From: Phycisphaeraceae bacterium
GTDB lineage: Bacteria; Planctomycetota; Phycisphaerae; Phycisphaerales; UBA1924
Assembly (NCBI GenBank): GCA_019636495.1
Contig: JAHBXL010000017.1
Location: forward strand, 52,583-116,582
Direction of reading: 5' to 3'
DNA length: 64,000 bases
In this document: piece after piece, positions 44,061 through 52,418 of the stretch
How positions within the stretch are numbered: the stretch's first letter is position 1
Layout: every line of letters begins with the position of its first letter
Position numbers and translations under genes: made by a program
Notes under the pieces: model-generated
The model's input: only the letters and a program-made list of their open reading frames with translations
Database searches by the model: none
What the model was told of the DNA's origin: nothing

Positions 44061-44090
44061 GGGGCGTGCCATCGCGGCACGCCCCTTTTT
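44061..44090 (+). terminator. Rho-independent terminator after the giant surface protein gene
   Basis: Perfect 10-bp arms GGGGCGTGCC (44061-44070) and GGCACGCCCC (44076-44085) surround ATCGC and are followed by TTTTT. It lies 24 bp after the stop at 44037. The tail on the other strand is weak, so it mainly serves the plus-strand gene. Confidence 0.92.
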
Positions 44091-44120
44091 CGTTGGCCGC
44101 CTGTCGCCGATACGCCTCGC

Positions 44121-45476
44121 TCAGTTCGGCAGTCGGCCGCCGCCGGCTCGCCACAGTTCGATGCGGCTGAGCGCGGCACGCTCACGGAGCCGGATCAGTT
44201 CGAGTTTCACGCGCAGGCGCTCGCGCTGCGTGTCGAGCAGCACGGTCAGATCGGTCTCGCCCGCGTCGTAGGCTCGCCGGGCCAGGTCGAGATTCTCATC
44301 GGCCAGTTGCACGATCTCCGCGGCGAACACGTTCGCGGCACGGGCATCGGCCAGCGCGTTCACCCACGCCGCGCGGGCCTGGCCGATCGCGGCGTTCCGG
44401 ATGGCGGCTGCCTCGTGCTCCGCGCGCCGGGCCTCGGCCCGGGCCGCGACGGCGCGTGCAGCGCCCGTGTCGAACAGCGGAACCTCGACGGCGATGCTCG
44501 GCCCCAGCGTGTCGCGGCCGTCTTCGTCGCGCTCGTAGTCCGCCCCCGCCTCGATGTCGGTCAGTCGCGACCTGTCGGCCGCGCCGGCCCTTGCCGCGGC
44601 GGCGTTCGCGGCGGCCTGGGCCGCGGCGACATCCAATCGCAGCGTGAGGGCCAGTTCGATGACCGCTTGTTCGTCACAGACAGGAACCGGCGCATCCGGC
44701 GATGCCGCGGGTCGCCACGAGGCAGACGCCCCGGGCAATCCCATCGTGGCAAGCAGTTCGCGCCGCGCCGCCTCGGCCGCGGCGCGGAGGTGCGCCGATT
44801 CGACCTCGGTCTGCAACAGCACGACGCGCACACGGTTGGCGTCGAGCCGCGATGCTTCGCCCGCCTCGACACGCCGGTTGGTGATCTGCAGCGACCGCCG
44901 GACCAGCGAGGCGTTCTCTTCGCCCAGCGCTGCGGCCCGCTCGGCGAAGTCGGCCCGCGTGTGCAGCGCGTGCGTGCGTGCAGCCAGGGCGAGGGCATGG
45001 TCGCTGAGTTCGAGCACGGCGCGGTCGAGATCCGCCGCCGCGGCATCGATGCGGCGGCCGCGCGAGAGGAGCGAGGCGAAGTTCTGCACAAGCGATGCGC
45101 CAACGGATGTACCGCCATCGGCGCCGGCGATGGGAAAGCCGAGCGAGAGGCTGAGCACGGGGTTGGGAAGCAGCCCCGCCTGCGCCAGGTCTGCCCGTGC
45201 GGCGGCCACGACCTCGAGTTGGGCGCGCAACGCGGGATTGCGCGCCAGCGCGATGGCCACGGCGTCACCGGCCGCGAGATCGGACTCGCCGTCCCAGCGG
45301 TCGGCCGCGGCGTCGAGCGGCGTGAGCCAGTCGGTGTGGAGCCCGGCGCGTTCGGCGATGAGCGCTTGCGAGCGCTCGACATCCGCTCGCGGGTCAGTGG
45401 AGACGCACCCCGCCGTGCCGGCGAGCACCAAAACCATCGCGGCCGAACGCGGCATGGCCAAGACGTGCCTGTTCAC
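44121..45476 (-). CDS. TolC-family outer-membrane efflux lipoprotein (CusC/CzcC-like)
   Basis: The product has 451 residues from a GTG at 45476 that overlaps the upstream stop by 4 bp. A signal peptide ends in a lipobox with LAGTAGC. Two similar helical halves follow, each with the TolC-type pattern: ALARNPALRAQLEVVAAARADLAQAGLLPNP split as ALARNPALRAQ and AGLLPNPVLSLS in the first half, and AGETDLTVLLDTQR near the end of the second. It forms the outer-membrane duct of the tripartite pump encoded just upstream. It is the last gene of the metal operon. Confidence 0.87.
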   Translation of the reverse strand: MNRHVLAMPRSAAMVLVLAGTAGCVSTDPRADVERSQALIAERAGLHTDWLTPLDAAADRWDGESDLAAGDAVAIALARNPALRAQLEVVAAARADLAQAGLLPNPVLSLSLGFPIAGADGGTSVGASLVQNFASLLSRGRRIDAAAADLDRAVLELSDHALALAARTHALHTRADFAERAAALGEENASLVRRSLQITNRRVEAGEASRLDANRVRVVLLQTEVESAHLRAAAEAARRELLATMGLPGASASWRPAASPDAPVPVCDEQAVIELALTLRLDVAAAQAAANAAAARAGAADRSRLTDIEAGADYERDEDGRDTLGPSIAVEVPLFDTGAARAVAARAEARRAEHEAAAIRNAAIGQARAAWVNALADARAANVFAAEIVQLADENLDLARRAYDAGETDLTVLLDTQRERLRVKLELIRLRERAALSRIELWRAGGGRLPN

Positions 45477-46915
45477 TTCTTCGCTCCGTGCGAGGAGTGG
45501 TCGTGCCCGCCGTGGTCGTGCTTGTCATCGGCGGCGGGGGTCTGGCGACCATTGCGCGGCGGCTCGGCGTCGATGACGAACGGGTAGGTGAGAATCCTGC
45601 CCTTGTGCTGGAACTGGGCGAAGGCCTTGTAGAGCCCCGGCCGCGGGAAGACGGCGTGGAAGACAACGTCCGACGGCTTGCCGTTGCCCAGTGCGACCGC
45701 CGCACGCGCCGTGTGCATGACGGCCTCATGGTCGTGCGCGTGATCGTGCGCATGGCCGTGCGCGTGATCGTGGCCCGCGTCTCCGCCGGCGTGGTCGTCG
45801 TCCATGTCCAGAGGGTGGCTGTGCACGAAGGACTTGAGGTCCTGACTGATGATCACGAGGTGTCCGAGTTCGCCCAGGTAGTTCTCCAGATCGGTGACCG
45901 GCTCACCGTCGCGATCGATGCCGATGCGGATGATGGAGTCCTCGGCCGCGAAGAACTTCACGCCGTTGCAACGCACGCGGAACTCGTAGCCCTCGATCTG
46001 TGCGACGGTGTCGTAGTCCTCGACGAGCGGCTTGGACGCGGGCGCGGCGCCGGCGACCTTGAGATTGAACGGCGCGACCTGCTGCCGCTTGCCCTTGGGC
46101 GTGTAGTCGTGGAAGAGCGTGTACTCGCCGGGCGCGGGAAACGCGAGCGGCAGCACGAACGTCCCATCGGGCCGCGCGGCGGGGTGCTCGTGGGCGTACC
46201 ACGACAGGTCGGCGTTGACGATCAGCAGGTGCAGCGGCTCCTCGTGGACGATCTCAAGCGCGTCGAGACCGAGGACATTTCCGGCCGGGTCGAGCAGACG
46301 GATCGTCAGTTCGGTTGTGACTCCGGGCTGGACCGGCGCGGGGCTGGGGGCGACGTTGGCCGAGTACGGAACCTGCGAAATCGGCTTGTAGGCCATCCGG
46401 CACACCGGGCACATGCCGGGCCCGTCGAAGGTCTTGCCCGGCTCGCAGTGCATGTCGCACACCCACCTTTCGGGCGAGAACACGCCGACCGCGGCGACAA
46501 ACTCCCTGAGGCGCGGCAGCAGCCGGAGACACGCCGCGCCGTCGTTCTTGTCGGCCGCATCGTGGAACTGCCGGGCGATCTTGGCGAGGTCCTTGCCGGC
46601 GAGGTTGGCATCGCGGACCTTCTCGCGCGGCACGCCGCTTCCTGCCTTGAGGGCGAGGCGTCCGAGCGCGGACGCGAGGTGCTCGATGACATCGGCCGGT
46701 TCGTGGGCCGCGGCGAAGGCCCGGCGCTCGAGCATCTGCTCGAGTTCGGCCAGTTCCTCGCGGATTCGCGAGACCGCCTCGGCGTAGGTCTCGGCGGGCT
46801 TGACGTCGGCATGGGCATGGCCGTGGGCGTGCTGAGCCATTGCAGCGCCGTGGGCGCAACCAAGAGCGAGGCCCGCAGCGCAGACAACCAGGGCTGGGAT
46901 CGTGCGGTACATCAT
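45473..46915 (-). CDS. His-rich envelope protein with heavy-metal-binding domain
   Basis: The product has 480 residues from the ATG at 46915, with AAGGAG upstream and an ATGA overlap with the RND gene. The signal peptide ends near LALGC (C20, possible lipobox), followed by HAHGHAHAD. A helical region (40-145) precedes a heavy-metal-binding knuckle at 153-174 (CDMHC, then MCPVCRMAY). Two beta-rich domains follow. The second is interrupted at about residues 370-400 by a cluster of HDH/HAH motifs, and the C-terminus is also His-rich (DKHDHGGHDHSSHG). It probably binds Cu, Zn, Co or Ni in the periplasm and feeds or buffers the pump. No family covers the full length as far as I can tell. Confidence 0.75.
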   Translation of the reverse strand: MMYRTIPALVVCAAGLALGCAHGAAMAQHAHGHAHADVKPAETYAEAVSRIREELAELEQMLERRAFAAAHEPADVIEHLASALGRLALKAGSGVPREKVRDANLAGKDLAKIARQFHDAADKNDGAACLRLLPRLREFVAAVGVFSPERWVCDMHCEPGKTFDGPGMCPVCRMAYKPISQVPYSANVAPSPAPVQPGVTTELTIRLLDPAGNVLGLDALEIVHEEPLHLLIVNADLSWYAHEHPAARPDGTFVLPLAFPAPGEYTLFHDYTPKGKRQQVAPFNLKVAGAAPASKPLVEDYDTVAQIEGYEFRVRCNGVKFFAAEDSIIRIGIDRDGEPVTDLENYLGELGHLVIISQDLKSFVHSHPLDMDDDHAGGDAGHDHAHGHAHDHAHDHEAVMHTARAAVALGNGKPSDVVFHAVFPRPGLYKAFAQFQHKGRILTYPFVIDAEPPRNGRQTPAADDKHDHGGHDHSSHGAKK

Positions 46916-49900
46916 GATTCGGACTCCTTGCGGTTGATTGTTGCCGGGCCGGCCAGCCGCTGCGCGCTCCGTCGAGCGAAGGCCAGGAAGACCGTGGGCG
47001 TGACGACAAAGTCGAGGATGGTGCAGGAGATCAGCCCGCCGGTGATGACGACGGCGACGGGGTGGAGGATCTCCTTGCCCGGGGCATCGGCGTTCAGAAG
47101 CAGCGGGATCATGGCAAGGCCGGTGGTCAGCGCGGTCATCAGGACCGGCGCGACACGCTCCTGGCTGCCACGGATGACCAGATCGCGCCCGAAGGGGACG
47201 CCCTCCTCCCGCATGAGATGGAGGTAGTGGCTGATCATGAGAAGACCGTTCCGCGAGGCGATGCCGCACAGAGAGACCAGACCGATGAGGCTGGCGACGC
47301 TGAAGGGCAGGCCCGCGATGGCGAGCGCGGCGACGGCGCCGATGAACGCCATGGGAATGTTGAGCATGACCTGGGCAGCCATGAGCGCGCTGCGGAAGTG
47401 CCCGTAGAGCAGCGCGAACATCATCGAGAGCGAGACGGCCGACAGCAGCAGGATGGCGTTGGTCGCGCGGCGCTGCGACTGATGCTGGCCTTCGAACGAA
47501 ATGCTGTATCCGGTGGGGAGCGCCGGGGTGACCTTCGAGTGCACGGCACGCTGCACTGCGGCGACGGTTGAGCCCAGGTCGGCCCCCTGCACGTTGCACG
47601 ACACGACGATGCGGCGCTGCGCGTTCTCGCGGGCGATCTCGTTGGGCCCGCGGGCCTCGCGGATGTCGGCGACATCGGAAATGAGCGCGACGGCGCCCGT
47701 TGGCGAGAGCAGGCGGACATCGCCGATGGTGTGGCCGCTCGGGTCGCGCCAGTTGTCGTCGAGCGTCAGCAGCATGTCGTAGGTGCGGACCCCGTCGAGC
47801 ACCTGCGAGACGACCTTGCCACCGGTGACGGTCTGGAGCGTGTCCACGAGTTCGCCGACCCGGAAGCCGTAGAGCGCGGCACGGTCGGGCTCGACCCGGA
47901 CGCGGAGTTGCGGCACCAGCGTCTGTCGCTCCACCTGAAGGTCCACCACGCCCGGCAGGCCGTCCATCGCGCTGCGCACCTGCTCGGCCAGGTCGCGCAG
48001 GGTCCCGAGGTCCTCGCCGAAGATCTTGATCACCACTTGCGCCTGAACACCCGACTCCAGGTGCTCGATGCGGTGGCTGATCGGCTGGCCGATCGAGATG
48101 TAGAGACCGGGGATGTGTGAGAGTCGCTCGCGGACTTCGGCGAAGACCTCGGCACGCCGCCGCGGGTCGGCCGGCGGCATTCGCGAATCGTGCGGACCGG
48201 GTTTCTGGCCCTCGCGCCAGAAATCCACCTCGATCTCGCTCACGTGGACGCCCAGCGCGTGCTCGTCCTGCTCGGCGCGGCCGGTCCGGCGGGCAACCGA
48301 ACGGACCTCGGAGATCTCGAGCAGCAGTTCCTCGGCGGTTCGCCCGAGTTGGTCCGATGCGGCGAGCGAGAGCCCCGGTGATGCCGCGATCGTGACGACG
48401 GCCGTGCCCTCGTTGAAAGTCGGAAGGAACTCCGCGCCGATGCGCGTCACCATCACGCCCGCCCCGACCACCAGGGCCGCGCACCCCGCAACCACCACAC
48501 CCGGGCGCGGCAGAGAAACCGCGTACGCCCTGCGGGCCACGGCCTTGCACCACCGCAGCACCGCCGCATCGCGGGGCGCCTGGTGCGCAGCCGCCGCGGC
48601 GGCATCGCGCCGACCGAGAAGGAAGTAGGCCAGCACGGGCGTGACCGTCAGCGAGACGACGAGCGAGGCGGCGATCGAGACGACGTATGCCGCGGCCAGA
48701 GGCGCGAACAGGCGACCGGTGAGACCGGGCAGAGCCAGGAGCGGGATGAAGACCAGCAGAACGATGGCGGTGCCGATGAGGATCGGTCCGCGGACTTCCG
48801 ATGTCGCGTCGAAGACGGCTTCGAGCACGCCGCGCCGGGCGGCAAGGCCTTCTCGCAGTCGGCGGTGGACGTTCTCGACTCCGACGATGGCGTCGTCGAC
48901 GAGTTCGCCGACGGCCACGGCGATGCCGCCGAGCGTCATGGTGTTGATCGACTGTCCCCAGAGCGAGAAGACGATGAACGTGGCGAGGAGGCTGAGCGGG
49001 ATGGCCGTGAGCGTGATGAGTGTGGTGCGGACGCTGAAGAGGAAGAGGATGAGGACGATCACGACGAGGATCGCGCCATCGCGCAGGGCCTCGGTGACAT
49101 TGCCGATCGCGGCCTCGATGAAGTGTGCCTGCCGGAAAATGTCGGCGTTGACGACCAGATCGGCGGGCAGGCCGGGGCGGAGTTGCTCGATGCGTTCATC
49201 GAGCAGTTCGGTGAGGCGTCGCGTGTCGGCGGTGGGCTGCTTGCTGACGGCGATGAACACGGCAGGACGGGCCATCATCGAGCCCTCGCCGCGCTTGAAG
49301 GGATCGCCTTGCTCGACGACGCGTGCGACATCGCGCACACGGACCGTCACGGCGTGCTCGATGGGGCCGAGCGGGCCCGAATCCTGGCCGCTGCGCGTCG
49401 AGACGAGGGCGTCGGCGATGTCGTCGATGGTGCGTGCGCGGCCGAGGTTGCGGACGATCATCTCCAACTCGCCCGAGCGCACGTAGCCGCCGCCGGTGTT
49501 GCGGTTGGCATCGGCCAGGGCGCGTTCGAGGTCGGCGAGCGTCAGGCCGTAGAGGCGGAGACGCTCGGGATCGGCTTTCACGTGGTACTGCCGGACCTCG
49601 CCGCCCATCACCGTGACCTGCGCGACGCCGGGAACGCTCAGCAGCGCGGGGCGAACGACCCAGTCCGCGATGGCGCGCTGGTCCATCGGCGAAATGGTCT
49701 CGCTGGCAATGCCGATGTACATCACCTCGCCCATGATCGACGCGATCGCGCCCATGTGCGGGGTGACACCCGGCGGCAGGCGGCCGCCGAGTTGGGCCAG
49801 TCGTTCCTGCACCACCTGCCTGTTGCGGTAAATGTCGGTCTCCCATCCGAACTCGACGTGCACGACCGACAGCCCCTGGCCCGAGACCGATCGCACGCGC

Positions 49901-50139
49901 TCGACGCCGGGCGCGCCGTTCACCGACGATTCGATGGGGAACGTGACCAGAACCTCAACCTCCTCGGGCGCGAGGCCGGGCGACTCCGTGAGAATCGCGA
50001 CCGTCGGACGGTTCAGGTCGGGCAGAACATCGACGGGCAGCGACATCGCGGCGATGAAGCCGTACACGCATAGCGCGACCGCCGCGGCGAGCGTGAGCAC
50101 ACGATTCTGGAGCGCGGTTCGGATGGTCGTCTTGAGCAC
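46912..50139 (-). CDS. Heavy-metal efflux RND transporter (CusA/CzcA family)
   Basis: The product has 1075 residues, the family's usual size, from a GTG at 50139 with AGGA upstream. TM1 (ALCVYGFIAAMSLPVDVLPDL) is followed by the conserved PEEVEVLVTFPIE and a periplasmic porter domain. The TM4 motif GGIAVAVGELVDDAIVGVENV, split here as GGIAVAVGEL and VDDAIVGVENV, carries the proton-relay acidic residues. The duplicated second half contains GAEFLPTFNEG and ISHRIEHLESGVQAQVVIKIFGED, split as ISHRIEHLESG and VQAQVVIKIFGED. This is the inner-membrane proton/metal antiporter. Substrate (Cu/Ag versus Co/Zn/Cd) cannot be fixed; the TM4 DD pair leans to the CzcA-like side. Confidence 0.92.
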   Translation of the reverse strand: MLKTTIRTALQNRVLTLAAAVALCVYGFIAAMSLPVDVLPDLNRPTVAILTESPGLAPEEVEVLVTFPIESSVNGAPGVERVRSVSGQGLSVVHVEFGWETDIYRNRQVVQERLAQLGGRLPPGVTPHMGAIASIMGEVMYIGIASETISPMDQRAIADWVVRPALLSVPGVAQVTVMGGEVRQYHVKADPERLRLYGLTLADLERALADANRNTGGGYVRSGELEMIVRNLGRARTIDDIADALVSTRSGQDSGPLGPIEHAVTVRVRDVARVVEQGDPFKRGEGSMMARPAVFIAVSKQPTADTRRLTELLDERIEQLRPGLPADLVVNADIFRQAHFIEAAIGNVTEALRDGAILVVIVLILFLFSVRTTLITLTAIPLSLLATFIVFSLWGQSINTMTLGGIAVAVGELVDDAIVGVENVHRRLREGLAARRGVLEAVFDATSEVRGPILIGTAIVLLVFIPLLALPGLTGRLFAPLAAAYVVSIAASLVVSLTVTPVLAYFLLGRRDAAAAAAHQAPRDAAVLRWCKAVARRAYAVSLPRPGVVVAGCAALVVGAGVMVTRIGAEFLPTFNEGTAVVTIAASPGLSLAASDQLGRTAEELLLEISEVRSVARRTGRAEQDEHALGVHVSEIEVDFWREGQKPGPHDSRMPPADPRRRAEVFAEVRERLSHIPGLYISIGQPISHRIEHLESGVQAQVVIKIFGEDLGTLRDLAEQVRSAMDGLPGVVDLQVERQTLVPQLRVRVEPDRAALYGFRVGELVDTLQTVTGGKVVSQVLDGVRTYDMLLTLDDNWRDPSGHTIGDVRLLSPTGAVALISDVADIREARGPNEIARENAQRRIVVSCNVQGADLGSTVAAVQRAVHSKVTPALPTGYSISFEGQHQSQRRATNAILLLSAVSLSMMFALLYGHFRSALMAAQVMLNIPMAFIGAVAALAIAGLPFSVASLIGLVSLCGIASRNGLLMISHYLHLMREEGVPFGRDLVIRGSQERVAPVLMTALTTGLAMIPLLLNADAPGKEILHPVAVVITGGLISCTILDFVVTPTVFLAFARRSAQRLAGPATINRKESES

Positions 50140-50160
50140 GCGTGGATTCCTGATGGCCGG

Positions 50161-51531
50161 TCAGTGGCGGTGTCCGTGGTCATCGTCGTGATCATCCTCG
50201 GCGCCGGGCGCGCGGAGTTGCGTCAACGCGTACGCGCCGCGCACCACCACCCTGTCGCCCGGCACAAGGCCGTCGATGACTTCGACGAAGCGGTCATCGC
50301 GAACGCCGGGAACGATGTCGTGCTTGATGAACACGCCGTCCTCCTCGACGAAGACAAAGTGCATCGGGCCCTCGGTGAGCACCGCGCTGGCCGGGACAAC
50401 GACCGCATCGGCCGCCTGCCGGAGCACCACGTGCAGTTCGACGTACATGCCCTCGCGGAGCGTGCCATCGGGGTTCGCGGCCTCGATGACGAGGTGCGCC
50501 GTGCGCTTCACGGCGTTTACCAGCGGGCTGATCGCCAGCACACGGCCCGTGCCCACGAGCCTGCGCGATTGCTCGGTGTTGCCGATGCGGATGCGGACCT
50601 CGTGCCCCGTCGCGCCGTCGAGGCGACCGACCAGCGACTCGGGCAGTTCGCCATCGATCTGCACGACGGAGTAGTCGACGACGTGGAGCAGCGCCTCGCC
50701 CGACGTAACGCCCTGCCCGGGCCACGCGTCGCGGCGCGTCACCACGCCGTCGCGCGTCGCCGCGAGCCGGACACGTCCGAGATCATCGCCGTGCGCGGCC
50801 GAATCGTGCAGCAGGCCCGGCGAGGCGCGGACGAGTTCGACCATGCGTTCGCTGGCGGCGATGGCCTTGGCCGAGGCTTCGAGTTGCCGGCCGCGGGACT
50901 CGAGTTCGCGCTGGATCTGGGTGATCGCCAGGCCGACGTTGGTCACCTGGCCGCGTGCCTGCACGGCCTGGGCCCGCTTCTGGCTGATGATGTTCGCGTT
51001 GACCGCGTCCGCGCCGGATTCCAGGCGTGCCAGTTCCGCCTCGGCCAGACGTGCCTGCTCCTCAACGACGGCCAGTTGCGTGCGGGTCTGCTCAAGGCTG
51101 GCGCGGGCCTCGACCATGTGGGCGGCGAGGCGCTCGTGCTCGGCACGGGACTGCTCGATCCTGCTGACCATGTTGGCCAGTTCGGGCGAGGTGATCTCGA
51201 TCAGCGGCTGGCCCGCGCGGACATGGTCGGCCAGTTGCACGTGCACCGCCGAGACCATGCCCCCGGCCCCGCTCGCGACCAGTTGCACCCGGTCGGGCGA
51301 AGCGCGGACAATCCCGCCGAGACGCACGACTTCCTCCACCGCGCCAAAGTCGACCTCCGCGATTTCCAGGCCGATCACGCGGGCGGTCTGCTCGCTCACC
51401 GTGCGCGGCGCGTTGAGGTCGAACGTCGCGCCGGCCGGCGGGGCGTGGTCGTGCCCATCGTGGGCGATCACCGGGATGAGCGCAGCGCCGAGCAGGACCA
51501 CCGCCGCGGCGTACAGGCGTTGATGTGACAT
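50161..51531 (-). CDS. Periplasmic adaptor of the metal efflux pump (CusB/CzcB, HlyD-type)
   Basis: The product has 456 residues from the ATG at 51531 with a strong GGAGGAGG. A signal peptide is followed by HDGHDHAPP. The barrel-sandwich part contains GMVSAVHVQLADHVRAGQPL (residues 88-107), a long helical hairpin follows (about 110-245), and then the second lipoyl half and beta-barrel (VQIDGELPESLVGRL). The C-terminus ends in a metal-binding-looking DDHDDDHGHRH. It bridges the RND pump and the outer-membrane factor. Spacing to the RND gene is 21 bp. His-rich ends are common in zinc/cobalt-type adaptors. Confidence 0.88.
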   Translation of the reverse strand: MSHQRLYAAAVVLLGAALIPVIAHDGHDHAPPAGATFDLNAPRTVSEQTARVIGLEIAEVDFGAVEEVVRLGGIVRASPDRVQLVASGAGGMVSAVHVQLADHVRAGQPLIEITSPELANMVSRIEQSRAEHERLAAHMVEARASLEQTRTQLAVVEEQARLAEAELARLESGADAVNANIISQKRAQAVQARGQVTNVGLAITQIQRELESRGRQLEASAKAIAASERMVELVRASPGLLHDSAAHGDDLGRVRLAATRDGVVTRRDAWPGQGVTSGEALLHVVDYSVVQIDGELPESLVGRLDGATGHEVRIRIGNTEQSRRLVGTGRVLAISPLVNAVKRTAHLVIEAANPDGTLREGMYVELHVVLRQAADAVVVPASAVLTEGPMHFVFVEEDGVFIKHDIVPGVRDDRFVEVIDGLVPGDRVVVRGAYALTQLRAPGAEDDHDDDHGHRH

Positions 51532-51720
51532 GGCCGGACCTCCTCCCCCGCCCCCGGGGTTGACAGGAACTCTGGTTGAAGCGGTTTGGGCCCGCGGCCC
51601 GCAAGACAGAGCCGCGAAGCGTCCCGCCGCGCGGTGTACAGCATCGACCCGCCGGGCGGTTGGGGGCGAGAGATCGCCCTCGACCGGCGACGGGCCCGCA
51701 CAGGGCGTACGGCCAATGGC

Positions 51721-52128
51721 TCAGATGGTCAGGAGCACGCGGAGGGCCACCGGCGTTCGCGGCGGCGAATGCGAGAGACACAGGCCCCGCGGCCACGGCC
51801 CGAAGGGTTCGCTCGGACGCGTCGGGCACAACAAAGCGGCATGGCTCGCCGCGACGGTCCAATCGGCCGAGCGGACAAATCGCACCCCGCCCTCGCCCGG
51901 GAGCATCGGCCGGTCCGACCCATCGCAGCAGCAGTCGTGTTCATGTTCGTGGTCGCTCGGCGCAGGTGCCTGTTCGTGATGGTGGCACGCATGCCCGCAG
52001 GCAGAAAGCGAGGGCTCGTCAGGCCGCGTATGCGGGTCCAACCCGGCATGTGCGCACGCGCACCACTGCGGGGCAAGCAGCACCGCTGCGCCGAGCAAGA
52101 TCACCGTGATGGTGCGGAACAGGTGCAT
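51721..52128 (-). CDS. Small secreted Cys/His-rich protein heading the metal operon
   Basis: The product has 135 residues from the ATG at 52128, where a signal peptide begins (MHLFRTITVILLGAAVLLAP). The mature part is packed with metal-binding residues: CACAH (23-27), ACGHACHHHEQ (43-53) and HEHEHDCCCDG (60-70), then two more Cys. The C-terminal third is ordinary sequence. It lies about 190 bp upstream of the adaptor gene on the same strand. A periplasmic metal sponge or metallochaperone role is inferred from composition and place. No family is recognised, and the start has only a weak ribosome-binding site. Confidence 0.65.
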   Translation of the reverse strand: MHLFRTITVILLGAAVLLAPQWCACAHAGLDPHTRPDEPSLSACGHACHHHEQAPAPSDHEHEHDCCCDGSDRPMLPGEGGVRFVRSADWTVAASHAALLCPTRPSEPFGPWPRGLCLSHSPPRTPVALRVLLTI

Positions 52129-52418
52129 CGAAAAGTCGCTTCGATGGTAGGCCCTCGTGAGTGTACCCCGGACCGCGGGAGGGGTTGCGGCACTTCGCCG
52201 GACAGTACATCGGTCGCGGCGGGCACATACTCCGGTTCTCGCGGTGCGGTCCTGGCACTGAGATGGTCCCGGCGTTTGACAGATGGCCGGATTGTTGAGA
52301 CAGTCACGCGCCGCCTGACCTCCCCCCCTCCCCCTTTGCCCACCGCTTCCGGCGACCCCGCACGCTTCGGCCTCCCCCACCACCCCTCGCCCAGGCCTCA
52401 CGCCACACCGGACCCCAT

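Noticed and set aside
45473..48553. A single 1026-codon minus-strand frame.
   Set aside because: Only the part from 46915 is a gene. The upstream part is an out-of-frame shadow of the RND transporter gene.
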